The position numbers and the translations under genes are program-made. From Alphaproteobacteria bacterium UBA2966 (GTDB taxonomy: Bacteria > Pseudomonadota > Alphaproteobacteria > UBA2966), in contig DEBC01000130.1 of assembly GCA_002348365.1 (NCBI GenBank), positions 41,884 to 105,883 of the forward strand: DNA of 64,000 nt, read 5' to 3'. The notes under the pieces are model-generated. The model did no database searches. It worked only from the letters and a program-made list of their open reading frames with translations, and was not told the origin of the DNA. Shown here in pieces: positions 55,905-64,000 of the stretch (the stretch's first letter is position 1; every line of letters begins with the position of its first letter).

Positions 55905-57257
55905 ATGTCAGGACGTGATCAGAGCGATTCCCTAACGGGGCGAATGAAGCGCTATGCGCGGGTATCCAGCACGGTTGGCGGTTTGGCAGCGAAACTGGCT
56001 GGTGAGCGCGTATTTGGCCTGACGCTGGATCGTTCGGAGCACGCTGCCGAATTACGCAAGGCGCTCGGTGGATTGAAGGGCCCTCTCATGAAGGTGGCCC
56101 AATTGATGTCGACGATTCCCGAGGCATTGCCCAAGGAGTACGTGGCTGAACTCGCGCAGTTGCAGTCCAATGCGCCCCCCATGGGGTGGCCGTTCGTGCG
56201 CCGGCGCATGGCGTCTGAGCTCGGTGGTGACTGGCAGTCCAAGTTTAAGGCATTCGGTCACGAGGCCGCTGCGGCGGCATCTCTCGGCCAGGTTCATCGC
56301 GCGGAATCGCTCGCTGGCCAGGATCTAGCCTGCAAACTGCAGTACCCCGACATGCCGTCCGTTGTTGAGGCGGATTTGCGGCAGCTCAAATTAGCATTTG
56401 CGATCTATGCCCGCTACGACCCGAGTGTTGATACCAGTGAAATTCACACGGAAATCGCTGAACGGTTGCGTGAGGAGCTCGATTACGAGCTAGAGGCTCG
56501 CCATGCACGGCTCTATGCGGAACTCTTGAAGAAAGAGCCCACTGTGCACGTGCCGGAGGTCTTGCCGGACCTGTCGACGGGCAGACTGCTGACAATGAGC
56601 TGGTTGGACGGACGGGGGCTTCTCGATTTTGTCGAGGCACCGCTCGACGTGCGCAATACCATCGCTCTGGCCTTGTTCAGGGCCTGGTACGTGCCTTTCT
56701 ACGATGGCGGTGTCATTCATGCAGACCCCCATCTCGGAAATTACTCGGCAGCTGAGGATCTGTCCCTCAATCTCCTTGATTTTGGGTGCATACGCATTTT
56801 CAAGGCGAGCTTTGTACGTGGGGTGATTGATCTCTACTGGGCCATCGCCAACGACGATCGTGACCTGGCCGTACATGCCTATGAGACCTGGGGGTTCGAG
56901 AACCTGTCGCATGAACTGATCGATACGCTGAACCTGTGGGCGGAGTTCGTGTATGCGCCGCTCTTGGAGAATCGATCGCGGCGCATCCAGGAATTCGAGT
57001 CAAGCGGTGTGTACGGTCATGACGTCGCCGCCAAGGTTCATCGCCGGTTGCGGGAACAGGGCGGCGTGCGGCCGCCGAGGGAGTTCGTATTCATGGATCG
57101 CGCGGCAATCGGTTTGGGCGGTGTGTTCCTGCACCTCAATGCGGAAATCAACTGGTTCGAGATTTTCCACGACCTCATTCGCGATTTTGACGAGGGACGG
57201 TTACAGTGCCGCCAGGCACGTCTTCTGAAAAAGGTTGGACTGCCACGCTCCGCCTGA
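55905..57257 (+). CDS. ABC1/ADCK (UbiB-type) atypical kinase-like protein
   Basis: A 450-residue ABC1-family protein, related to COQ8/ADCK3 proteins that support ubiquinone synthesis through an atypical ATPase activity. Seen are the KxGQ-type helix (LKGPLMKVAQLMS), the alanine-rich loop AAAASLGQVHRAE, the ion-pair Lys in DLACKLQYPD, the catalytic HADPHLGNY and the metal-binding LDFGCIR. No C-terminal membrane spans of the UbiB type are seen. Other ubiquinone genes in the window (ubiG, COQ9 homologue) fit but are not adjacent. Confidence 0.9.
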   Translation: MSGRDQSDSLTGRMKRYARVSSTVGGLAAKLAGERVFGLTLDRSEHAAELRKALGGLKGPLMKVAQLMSTIPEALPKEYVAELAQLQSNAPPMGWPFVRRRMASELGGDWQSKFKAFGHEAAAAASLGQVHRAESLAGQDLACKLQYPDMPSVVEADLRQLKLAFAIYARYDPSVDTSEIHTEIAERLREELDYELEARHARLYAELLKKEPTVHVPEVLPDLSTGRLLTMSWLDGRGLLDFVEAPLDVRNTIALALFRAWYVPFYDGGVIHADPHLGNYSAAEDLSLNLLDFGCIRIFKASFVRGVIDLYWAIANDDRDLAVHAYETWGFENLSHELIDTLNLWAEFVYAPLLENRSRRIQEFESSGVYGHDVAAKVHRRLREQGGVRPPREFVFMDRAAIGLGGVFLHLNAEINWFEIFHDLIRDFDEGRLQCRQARLLKKVGLPRSA

Positions 57258-57447
57258 CAGAGGTAAAGTCGACGACCATTGTCGAGCGGTTACTTTCTTT
57301 GCGGGTCAGGTCGATGGACGCTCTCCAACCGCGGTTTCGAACACGGGCAGTTCACCATCCCTTGATCAATTGCAGGATTGAACGTTGCTGGACGTTTGAT
57401 ATATTGCCGAGAATTGACGGCATAGATTTTGAGGAAGTGAATTTCCA

Positions 57448-57576
57448 ATGGCCGACAGTGAAATGGACATTGCACAACAACAGGAAACCTGGCGCGATTT
57501 CTGCCGACTCACGCTGTGGAGTTGCATTGGCATCACGGTCCTATTGATCGTTTTGGCGGCCACCCTGGTTTGGTAG
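57448..57576 (+). CDS. aa3-type cytochrome c oxidase subunit IV
   Basis: A 42-residue protein with a polar N terminus (MADSEMDIAQQQETWRDFCR) and one membrane helix (about 21-42). The E-T-W-x-x-F-x-R/K-L-T pattern before the helix marks the bacterial aa3 oxidase subunit IV family. It occurs, as here, just upstream of the transhydrogenase genes in many Alphaproteobacteria and away from the main oxidase operon. Confidence 0.85.
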   Translation: MADSEMDIAQQQETWRDFCRLTLWSCIGITVLLIVLAATLVW

Positions 57577-57721
57577 GGGTGCCGGCGCTATAGGCATGTA
57601 GTGGATTGTCGCCAATTCCGGCGCTCTGGAGTTGCTTGGTTGTTAGGCACTTCAAAATGATCTCAAACGCTGTTGGTTTCAGCTGCACGACCCCTATAAG
57701 TCTGAATAGACCAGGTGAGGC

Positions 57722-58879
57722 ATGAAGGTCGCCGTTCCCAAGGAACGGCGAGAGTTTGAATGTCGCGTGGCGGCGACACCCGACACGGCCAAGAAATTCG
57801 TGGACCTGGGAGCGCAGGTTGTCGTGGAGCGCGATGCCGGCCTTCAAGCCAACTACATGGATCAACTCTATCGCGACGCAGGCGCCGAGGTTGCCGGAAC
57901 CGAAGCGGAGACACTGAGCGGTGCGGATGTCGTCCTGAAGGTTCAGAGCCCGATAACCTCCAGTGAAGGCGACACCGACGAGCTCGGACTCATCCAGAAG
58001 GGTGCCGTTCTGGTGGGTTTGCTGGCGCCCTTAGACCAGCGTTCAATCGTCGACAAGTATGCGGAACAAGGCATCAGCGCCTTCGCAATGGAACTGATTC
58101 CTCGTATCACGCGCGCCCAAAGCATGGATGCACTGTCTTCCCAGTCGAACCTGGCGGGATACCGGGCGGTTCTCGACGCGGCATCGACGTTTCATCGGGC
58201 CCTCCCCATGATGATGACTGCAGCGGGCACTGTGGCGTCGGCGCGGGTATTCGTCTTGGGTGCGGGAGTCGCAGGGTTGCAGGCTATCGCAACGGCGCGA
58301 CGGTTGGGAGCGATCGTGTCGGCGACGGATGTGCGCATCGCAGCGAAGGAACAGGTGGAGTCACTCGGTGCGAGTTTCGTCATGGTCGAAGACGAAGAGT
58401 CCGCTTCTGCTGAAACAGCCGGCGGTTATGCGAAAGAGTTGAGTGATGAATACAAGCGCAAGCAGGCAGATCTCGTTCGCGAACATCTTCGACGTCAGGA
58501 CATTGTCATCACCACCGCATTGATCCCGGGCCGTCCGGCACCGACACTCATTGATGACGACATGGTGCACAGCCTGGATCCCGGTTCGGTGATCGTCGAC
58601 ATGGCCGTCGAGGCTGGCGGCAACTGCTCCATGTCGCGGCCGGGAGAGGTGGTCGAAGTGGACGGTGTGAAGATTATCGGATTCCGTAATCTGGCGAGTC
58701 GTGTTGCGGAAGATGCCTCTGCGTTGTACGCACGGAACCTCTTCAACTTTATGTCGCCGCTCATCGACACCGAATCTCACTGCCTCAAGATTGACTGGGA
58801 CGATGAAATCGTGGCCGGTACCGCATTGACACGTGACGGTGCAGTGGTTCATCCGCTTCTGACAGGTCAAGGCGCGTAG
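57722..58879 (+). CDS. pntAA: NAD(P) transhydrogenase subunit alpha part 1
   Basis: The soluble NAD(H)-binding domain I of proton-translocating transhydrogenase, which makes NADPH from NADH at the expense of the proton gradient. The 385-residue protein has [17 protein letters not shown], the RQD-loop region ([17 protein letters not shown]) and the nucleotide site [20 protein letters not shown]. It begins the pntAA-pntAB-pntB operon, with 2 and 3 bases between genes. Confidence 0.95.
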   Translation: MKVAVPKERREFECRVAATPDTAKKFVDLGAQVVVERDAGLQANYMDQLYRDAGAEVAGTEAETLSGADVVLKVQSPITSSEGDTDELGLIQKGAVLVGLLAPLDQRSIVDKYAEQGISAFAMELIPRITRAQSMDALSSQSNLAGYRAVLDAASTFHRALPMMMTAAGTVASARVFVLGAGVAGLQAIATARRLGAIVSATDVRIAAKEQVESLGASFVMVEDEESASAETAGGYAKELSDEYKRKQADLVREHLRRQDIVITTALIPGRPAPTLIDDDMVHSLDPGSVIVDMAVEAGGNCSMSRPGEVVEVDGVKIIGFRNLASRVAEDASALYARNLFNFMSPLIDTESHCLKIDWDDEIVAGTALTRDGAVVHPLLTGQGA

Positions 58880-58881
58880 AA

Positions 58882-59172
58882 ATGTCGGTTGTCGATCCTT
58901 TTGTCTTCCAGTTCACCATATTCGTACTCGCGATCTTTGTCGGGTATTACGTCGTCTGGAGCGTGACACCGGCTTTGCACACCCCATTGATGTCGGTGAC
59001 CAACGCGGTCTCGAGCGTGATAATCGTGGGGGCGCTCATTGCGGCGGGCCCCGCGGAAATGAGCATGGCGAAAATCATGGGCTTCATCGCCATGACGCTT
59101 GCGGCCGTCAATATATTTGGCGGATTCACAGTGACCCAGCGAATGCTGGGGATGTTTCGTCGAAAGAAATAG
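58882..59172 (+). CDS. pntAB: NAD(P) transhydrogenase subunit alpha part 2
   Basis: A 96-residue membrane protein with three hydrophobic helices (about 8-28, 38-57, 62-85) ending in a basic tail (MFRRKK). It is the membrane part of the alpha subunit encoded as a separate chain, as in Rhodospirillum and relatives. [20 protein letters not shown] is the conserved last-helix segment. Confidence 0.93.
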   Translation: MSVVDPFVFQFTIFVLAIFVGYYVVWSVTPALHTPLMSVTNAVSSVIIVGALIAAGPAEMSMAKIMGFIAMTLAAVNIFGGFTVTQRMLGMFRRKK

Positions 59173-59175
59173 GCG

Positions 59176-60570
59176 ATGGCGATTTCCGGCAATCTGACGG
59201 CGATTGCTTACCTTATCGCCTCGGTGCTGTTCATCCTTGCGCTGCGCGGGTTGTCGTCACCGGACACGGCACGGTCAGGCAACCTCTATGGAATCATAGG
59301 GATGGCGATCGCCGTCCTGACCACCGCGATCAATCCGTCTGTCGTTTCATATGGATGGATTCTGGCAGCGTTTCTGATCGGCGGTCTCATTGGGACGACG
59401 GTCGCATTGAAGATCGAGATGGCTGCCATGCCTCAGCTGGTGGCGGCTTTCCACAGTCTCGTTGGAATGGCCGCAGTTCTCGTTGCCGGCGCCGCACTTG
59501 GCAACCCTGAAGCATATGGGATCACCGATGCGACAGGTGCGATCCTGTTCCCCAGCCGTATCGAGATGGCACTCGGCTCGGGGATTGGCGCGATCACATT
59601 TTCTGGTTCGATTGTCGCGTTTACCAAACTTCAGGGATTGGTATCCGGAAATCCTGTGGTATTTCCGGGACAACATTGGATCAACCTGTTGTTCGGACTG
59701 ATTATCCTCGTACTGATGGGGTATTTCGCAGCCGACCAATCGCCCGAAATATTCTGGACCATGACGGCCCTCAGTTTTCTGATTGGGGTGCTGATTATCA
59801 TTCCAATCGGCGGGGCCGACATGCCGGTCGTGATTTCGATGCTGAACTCTTATTCGGGTTGGGCCGCCGCGGGGATCGGATTCACTTTGCAAAACTCCGC
59901 CCTGATTGTGACCGGGGCCCTGGTGGGATCGTCTGGAGCTATTCTCAGCTACATCATGTGTCGGGCGATGAACCGATCCTTCTTCAGTGTCATTCTGGGA
60001 GGATTCGGGGGCGAGGCTGCCGTTGCCACTACTGGTGGCGGCGATAAATCCGCAACGGCGGGCAGTGCCGAGGACGCCGCATTCATCATGAAGAATGCCC
60101 GCTCGGTGATCATCGTTCCGGGATATGGGATGGCTGTGGCACAAGCACAACATGCCCTCCGCGAAATGGCAGACAAGCTCAAGGAAGAAGGCGTACAGGT
60201 ACGCTATGGGATCCATCCGGTGGCGGGGCGCATGCCGGGTCACATGAATGTATTGCTGGCAGAAGCGAATGTGCCCTATGACGAAGTGGCGGAGCTGGAA
60301 GCGATTAACTCGGACTTCGCCACAACAGACGTAGCATTCGTCATTGGCGCAAACGATGTGACAAATCCGGCAGCGCGGGACGATCCAGGCAGCCCGATCT
60401 ACGGAATGCCAATTCTTGACGTGGACAAGGCACAGACCGTGCTGTTCGTGAAGAGGTCCCTGTCACCAGGCTATGCCGGGATTGACAACGATCTGTTCTA
60501 TCAGGACAACACGATGATATTGTTCGCCGACGCGAAGCAGCTCATCGAGGACGTGGTGAAAGCCCTATAA
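59176..60570 (+). CDS. pntB: NAD(P) transhydrogenase subunit beta
   Basis: A 464-residue protein with about eight N-terminal membrane helices (proton channel, residues 5-270) and a C-terminal NADP(H)-binding domain III (about 290-464). The latter has IVPGYGMAVAQAQHAL (dinucleotide site), RYGIHPVAGRMPGHMNVLLAEA and VIGANDVTNPAAR. It completes the enzyme. It converges with rpsU with 78 bases between and no convincing T-rich terminator. Confidence 0.96.
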   Translation: MAISGNLTAIAYLIASVLFILALRGLSSPDTARSGNLYGIIGMAIAVLTTAINPSVVSYGWILAAFLIGGLIGTTVALKIEMAAMPQLVAAFHSLVGMAAVLVAGAALGNPEAYGITDATGAILFPSRIEMALGSGIGAITFSGSIVAFTKLQGLVSGNPVVFPGQHWINLLFGLIILVLMGYFAADQSPEIFWTMTALSFLIGVLIIIPIGGADMPVVISMLNSYSGWAAAGIGFTLQNSALIVTGALVGSSGAILSYIMCRAMNRSFFSVILGGFGGEAAVATTGGGDKSATAGSAEDAAFIMKNARSVIIVPGYGMAVAQAQHALREMADKLKEEGVQVRYGIHPVAGRMPGHMNVLLAEANVPYDEVAELEAINSDFATTDVAFVIGANDVTNPAARDDPGSPIYGMPILDVDKAQTVLFVKRSLSPGYAGIDNDLFYQDNTMILFADAKQLIEDVVKAL

Positions 60571-60648
60571 GCCCGCTGCACCTACGGCACGGGCGTCAAA
60601 ACTGATAATCGAGGAATTACGAACGACCGGTTGCCCCGGACGGTTTCG

Positions 60649-60858
60649 TCAGTTGTTACCTTCACGCTGGGCGCGTTTCCGGGCCAGCTTGCGTGCGCGC
60701 CGAATGGCCTCAGCCTTCTCTCTTGCGCGTTTTTCTGACGGCTTTTCGTAATGATTCCGGAGTTTCATCTCGCGGAAAACCCCTTCGCGCTGCATTTTCT
60801 TCTTCAGGGCGCGCAGGGCCTGATCGATATTGTTGTCTCTGACGACGACTTGAACCAG
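60649..60858 (-). CDS. rpsU: 30S ribosomal protein bS21, apparent CTG start
   Basis: bS21 of the small subunit, 69 residues: [39 protein letters not shown] and a basic C terminus. Relatives begin Met-Val-Gln-Val. Here the codon before Val-Gln is CTG (60856-60858), and a strong GGAGGAAAG site lies 5-8 bases upstream of it, so CTG appears to be the start. The frame is open to 60978 and an in-frame GTG would add about 17 residues, but these would cover the ribosome binding site and match nothing. Confidence 0.85.
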   Translation of the reverse strand: MVQVVVRDNNIDQALRALKKKMQREGVFREMKLRNHYEKPSEKRAREKAEAIRRARKLARKRAQREGNN

Positions 60859-61058
60859 TTTTCTTTCCTCCGTTCCACGGCATTCCCGAAATTCAATGCC
60901 GTGCACAACCCGCGCAGCACAATTTGGCTCCGGCGGACAGGCCGCGCTCTTTAACACAGGGGGAAAGCTCCTGTCCACCTCAGGGCGATGTCCGGTTTCC
61001 CGAAACCTTGTGTGGAGTCGGGCTTTACCTGAGCTTCACAGCCACACATATTAGAACG

Positions 61059-61646
61059 ATGGCAATACTAAAAATTGCGCGCATGGGTCACCCAATCCTG
61101 ATGCGCCGGGCTCAGGAGGTTGACGATCCGGATGCGCCGGAGAACCGATATCTCGTCCATAATTTGATCGAGACCATGGCGGATGCTCGGGGTTTGGGAC
61201 TTGCGGCACCACAGGTTCATGTGTCGAAACGCGTAGTTGTCTTTCAAACTCCGGTTGACGATCCCGAACGAGCGGCCGACGAGCCCGCGGAGCGGGAACT
61301 GACCGTCTTGTTCAACCCCGTGATTGAACCCGTCTCGGATGAGATCGTTTATGGCTGGGAAGGCTGTCTTTCCGTCCCCGAGCTGCGTGGCGAAGTTCCG
61401 CGCCACGCTGCAGTTCGCTATCGCGGTCTTACACTCGACGGCGGGGCAATTGATCGAACGGTCGATGGCATGCATGCCAGGGTCGTTCAGCATGAATGCG
61501 ATCATCTGGACGGTATTCTGTACCCGATGCGCATGACCGATATGTCCAAGCTCGTATTCGAGTCGGAATTTCATCACCTCATCGAGGCTGCTCGCGACCC
61601 GGACTCTCATGAGGAAGACACCGAGGAGGAACTGGTGGATGGCTAG
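61059..61646 (+). CDS. def: Peptide deformylase
   Basis: Removes the formyl group from the N-terminal Met of new proteins. The 195-residue protein has all three motifs: GLGLAAPQ, EGCLSVP and QHECDHLDG, giving the metal ligands Cys, His and His and the catalytic Glu. ATG 61059 gives the normal start (MAILKIARMGHPILMRRAQ). The acidic C-terminal tail is longer than in the shortest family members. The next gene overlaps its end by 8 bases. Confidence 0.95.
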   Translation: MAILKIARMGHPILMRRAQEVDDPDAPENRYLVHNLIETMADARGLGLAAPQVHVSKRVVVFQTPVDDPERAADEPAERELTVLFNPVIEPVSDEIVYGWEGCLSVPELRGEVPRHAAVRYRGLTLDGGAIDRTVDGMHARVVQHECDHLDGILYPMRMTDMSKLVFESEFHHLIEAARDPDSHEEDTEEELVDG

Positions 61647-62295
61647 CCGCAGGGAGGAACCTCAACGGCGCTACCTTGCTGCGGTCTTGCGCCACGTATC
61701 CTTCGACGGTTGGAGCGTTCGTGCCCTTAAGCATGCCGCCAGAGATCTGGGTGAGGAGGTCGAAGCTGTACGCCAGGCTTTGCCGGGAGGGGCCTCTGAA
61801 TGGGTTGGCGCCTTCATCAAGGCGGCGGACCAGGACATGCTGGGGGCGCTTGCTCAGCAGGATCTCGAGTCACTTAAGATAAGAGAACGAATCGCTCTCG
61901 CCGTCCGCCTTCGAATTGAGGCAGTGGCACCCCACCGGGAAGCCGTGCGCCGTGGCATCGCTGTGCACGCCCTTCCCTTTAATGCCGCTCATGCCTTTCG
62001 AAGTTTGTATGGCACGGTCGACGCGATTTGGGCCGGAATCGGCGACAGTTCGACCGATTTCAACTTCTATACCAAACGGGTACTGCTTGCCGGCGTATAT
62101 TCATCCACGTTGCTGTATTGGTTGGACGATCACTCGGACGGGTACGTTGACACCTGGTCATTCCTTAATCGACGAATCGAAAACGTCATGGGAATCCAAA
62201 AGGTGCGGGGGCGCGTCGATGGCCTTGCCAAACGCATGAGCAAACTTGCTTCACGCGGCGCTCGATTGTCGCCTTGGCGCCGCCGACCGGCCTGA
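61639..62295 (+). CDS. COQ9 family protein
   Basis: A 218-residue relative of COQ9, the lipid-binding TetR-like protein that aids ubiquinone hydroxylation. The N-terminal region resembles a TetR fold (FDGWSVRALKHAARDLG). The conserved core is IRERIALAVRLRIEAV, FNFYTKRVLLAGVYSSTLLY and the C-terminal amphipathic helix VDTWSFLNRRIENVM. ATG 61639 lies inside the def stop region; coupling is likely. It converges with purE. Confidence 0.88.
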   Translation: MASRREEPQRRYLAAVLRHVSFDGWSVRALKHAARDLGEEVEAVRQALPGGASEWVGAFIKAADQDMLGALAQQDLESLKIRERIALAVRLRIEAVAPHREAVRRGIAVHALPFNAAHAFRSLYGTVDAIWAGIGDSSTDFNFYTKRVLLAGVYSSTLLYWLDDHSDGYVDTWSFLNRRIENVMGIQKVRGRVDGLAKRMSKLASRGARLSPWRRRPA

Positions 62296-62305
62296 GGCGC
62301 TGAGA

Positions 62306-62797
62306 TCAGGTTTCGGCCGACAGGTCGACAGTGGCCGCCGACTGCTCTGCGCGAAACTTCATCAGGGCGTCCGATACAGTCGCATCGCTGATTGCCAGGA
62401 TTGCTGCCGCAAGGAGGGCGGCATTGACCGCACCGGCGCGGCCGATTGCCAAGGTACCCACGGGAATACCTGCAGGCATCTGGACCATCGACAACAAACT
62501 ATCGAGTCCATTGACTTTGCTCTCCATCGGCACGCCTAGGACCGGGATCGGTGTCTTTGCAGCAACGACACCGGGCAGGGCCGCGGCCATTCCCGCCCCG
62601 GCGATGATGATCTTAAGTCCGCGGTCCTGAGCGCTGCCACAATATTCTTCGAGCCTGTTCGCATTCCGATGAGCGGAAATCACATTGGCTTCGTGCGGAA
62701 TGCCCAGTTTCTCCAGCGTGTCCGCCGCGTTCTTCATCGTTGCCCAATCGGACTTGCTGCCCATCAGGATTCCGACGATCGGATCATCTTGTGCCAT
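62306..62797 (-). CDS. purE: 5-(carboxyamino)imidazole ribonucleotide mutase
   Basis: PurE class I converts N5-CAIR to CAIR in purine synthesis. The 163-residue protein has [28 protein letters not shown] and [20 protein letters not shown] with the conserved active-site Ser and His. purK normally follows purE but is not here: the COQ9 gene converges 10 bases away, so purK must be elsewhere if present. Confidence 0.95.
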   Translation of the reverse strand: MAQDDPIVGILMGSKSDWATMKNAADTLEKLGIPHEANVISAHRNANRLEEYCGSAQDRGLKIIIAGAGMAAALPGVVAAKTPIPVLGVPMESKVNGLDSLLSMVQMPAGIPVGTLAIGRAGAVNAALLAAAILAISDATVSDALMKFRAEQSAATVDLSAET

Positions 62798-63103
62798 GTG
62801 CCTCTCCTTGTTGCGTGGGTGCCGAATTTAGCGGGAGCAACCGAAAAAGCGCAACATTGTGACGTGAATCACAGGAAATTTGCTCGGCAACTGCTCGTGC
62901 TCACCATGGCGTTAACCAATCATTAGCTTTAATTTGTAGAATCCCTGTTACGCGTAGCACAGCGTTCAAACAATAAAAGGTCCCGGAATGCGGGTGCCAC
63001 AAATCAGGCCCAGCGTGGGGGCGCTCCCATAACCCGAGTTAGTTCGCCGCGTCGTGCTCCGGCCGCCGCGCCGGACACAGCGTCGGTCACCAGAAATCGG
63101 GAA
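62798..63103. other. Divergent intergenic region, purE and GGDEF gene
   Basis: About 300 bases between divergent genes. An AT-rich patch at 62905-62985 (GTTAACCAATCATTAGC and following) is the likely promoter area. I see no PUR box or riboswitch that I can name with confidence and no RNA gene. Confidence 0.4.
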
Positions 63104-63730
63104 GTGAATGACTCATCCTCGGTGATGGGAATTCCTGCTGCAGAGCTTACCCCGAAGGTTCAGGCTACAATCGTGACATTGATGGAGGAAGTTCAACAGC
63201 TTCGCCATCAGTTGGAGGCTACCGAGGCCCAACTCGCGGAAGTCGTCAAACTGGCTGATCAGGATGCGTTGACGCCAACGTCGAATCGGAGGGCGTTTGT
63301 GCGCGAGTTACACCGTGCCATGTCGCTTGCTGAACGGTATGGGGAACCCTCCAGCGTGCTCTATTTCGACATCAACAACTTCAAAGAAATCAACGATACA
63401 TATGGGCATTTGGCTGGTGATGACGCGTTGATGCATGTGGCTGACATACTGGCGTGAAATCTCCGGGACACCGACATTGTGGGCCGACTGGGTGGCGATG
63501 AGTTCGGAATTATCCTCACCCACACCGATGAAGACGCGACCTACGAAAAGGCCGAAGAACTTGTTGCCCACGTCAAGACCTCACCCTTTCGCTGGAACGG
63601 TTCGACGTTGCACCTGGACATGGCTTACGGAGCCTATACATTCCGGGCGGGCGAAAGTGTCGATGATGCGCTGGCGGCAGCAGATTGCGCGATGTACGCC
63701 CACAAGTGCTCAATGAAACAGCCCCAGTGA
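63104..63730 (+). pseudogene. GGDEF-domain diguanylate cyclase, interrupted by in-frame TGA
   Basis: The frame from GTG 63104 to 63730 (208 codons) encodes a short cytoplasmic diguanylate cyclase with a TGA at 63455-63457 (codon 118). Before the stop: a coiled coil (LMEEVQQLRHQLEATEAQL), TSNRRAFVREL and LYFDINNFKEINDTYGHLAGD. After it, same frame: the inhibitory RxxD site (Arg121-Asp124), then five residues and the catalytic GGDEF (130-134), and the YGAYTFRAGESVDDAL segment. CGA to TGA at an Arg position is the simplest origin. Without readthrough the active site is lost. Confidence 0.85.
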
Positions 63731-63736
63731 AGTTCC

Positions 63737-63946
63737 TCAGGCGATAATATCGGGTACGAGCGCGTTCTCCAGCCGCGCAATATCGTCCTTGAGCGCCAGT
63801 TTCTGTTTCTTCAATCTCTGCAGCTGCAGCTGGTCCCGGCTTCCGGCCGAGACCAATGCTTCGATGGCGTCGTCCAGGTCGCGGTGCGCGGTCCTCAAAT
63901 CTGCTAGCTTGTGCTCGAGCTCGACGATGTCCCGGTCGTCCATCAT
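63737..63946 (-). CDS. DUF465 (YdcH) family small helical protein
   Basis: A 69-residue protein predicted as two antiparallel helices. LRTAHRDLDDAIEALV and LQRLKKQKLALKDDIARLE are the conserved DUF465 segments; the family has no firm function. Two ATGs (63946, 63943) open the frame. It ends 6 bases from the convergent GGDEF gene. The last 54 bases of the window hold no feature I can name. Confidence 0.85.
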   Translation of the reverse strand: MMDDRDIVELEHKLADLRTAHRDLDDAIEALVSAGSRDQLQLQRLKKQKLALKDDIARLENALVPDIIA

Positions 63947-64000
63947 GACCTCATCAGACCAGGAGACTGGAATCCCGGTTAGAATAGCAGAGTTTGGTGT

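Noticed and set aside
4639..63457. Reassignment of TGA or another stop to a sense codon
   Set aside because: All three stop codons interrupt genes and all three also end intact ones, and RF1 has normal motifs.

Overview
The window reads as a chromosomal segment of an alphaproteobacterium, most likely from the Rhodospirillales sensu lato. The evidence is the gene content: DUF4167, DUF1178, DUF1244 and DUF465 proteins, a COQ9 homologue, UbiG, an alphaproteobacterial bL36, a bacterial aa3 oxidase subunit IV, transhydrogenase split into PntAA/PntAB/PntB, and the order ispG-hisS-prfA-prmC-DUF4167-clpB. I see no phage, insertion sequence, integron, CRISPR array or plasmid functions. This assignment is inference from gene families, not from a phylogeny.

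Layout. 1-9.0 kb: secA (cut by the window edge) diverges from argJ-mutT, then a YqaE-like membrane peptide, a methyltransferase, an interrupted comF, grxC-nitrilase, a damaged sensor kinase and a second methyltransferase. 8.6-24.7 kb: dense core housekeeping: DUF1178, a crotonase, ubiG, lysC, a nitronate monooxygenase-like flavoprotein, rodZ, ispG, hisS, prfA, prmC, DUF4167, clpB and an M23 peptidase. 25-30.4 kb: an AmmeMemoRadiSam locus (MEMO-AMMECR1 fusion plus radical SAM enzyme, with an interrupted cyclase gene between them), a GNAT and an N-formylglutamate amidohydrolase. 30.6-34.3 kb: tRNA-Val(GAC), a mandelate racemase-type enolase-superfamily enzyme, two short membrane-anchored proteins sharing an unfamiliar motif, an interrupted GNAT and rpmJ. 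34.4-44.2 kb: glcDEF, a TPR protein, pyruvate kinase, glycerate 2-kinase and two transporters, together a plausible two-carbon acid (glycolate to glycerate to pyruvate) module. 44.3-52 kb: a second N-formylglutamate amidohydrolase, a carboxylate-amine ligase gene with two internal stops, DUF1244, a short secreted protein, an SDR and a 1156-residue indolepyruvate ferredoxin oxidoreductase-type protein. 52-64 kb: a uronate epimerase, paired thioesterases, PepF, an ABC1 kinase-like protein, oxidase subunit IV, pntAA-pntAB-pntB, rpsU, def, a COQ9 homologue, purE, an interrupted GGDEF gene and a DUF465 protein.

The most striking observation is that five genes (comF, a cyclase, a GNAT, a ybdK-type ligase and a GGDEF protein) contain six in-frame stop codons: three TGA, two TAG and one TAA. 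In every case the reading frame and the family similarity continue unbroken on the far side, with no frameshift. A sixth gene, the sensor kinase, has lost its phosphoacceptor histidine region by an in-frame deletion, and rpsU appears to start at CTG. All three stop codons also end intact genes here, so simple codon reassignment is unlikely. Recent pseudogene formation in a lineage under relaxed selection, sequence error, or (least likely) programmed readthrough are the alternatives.
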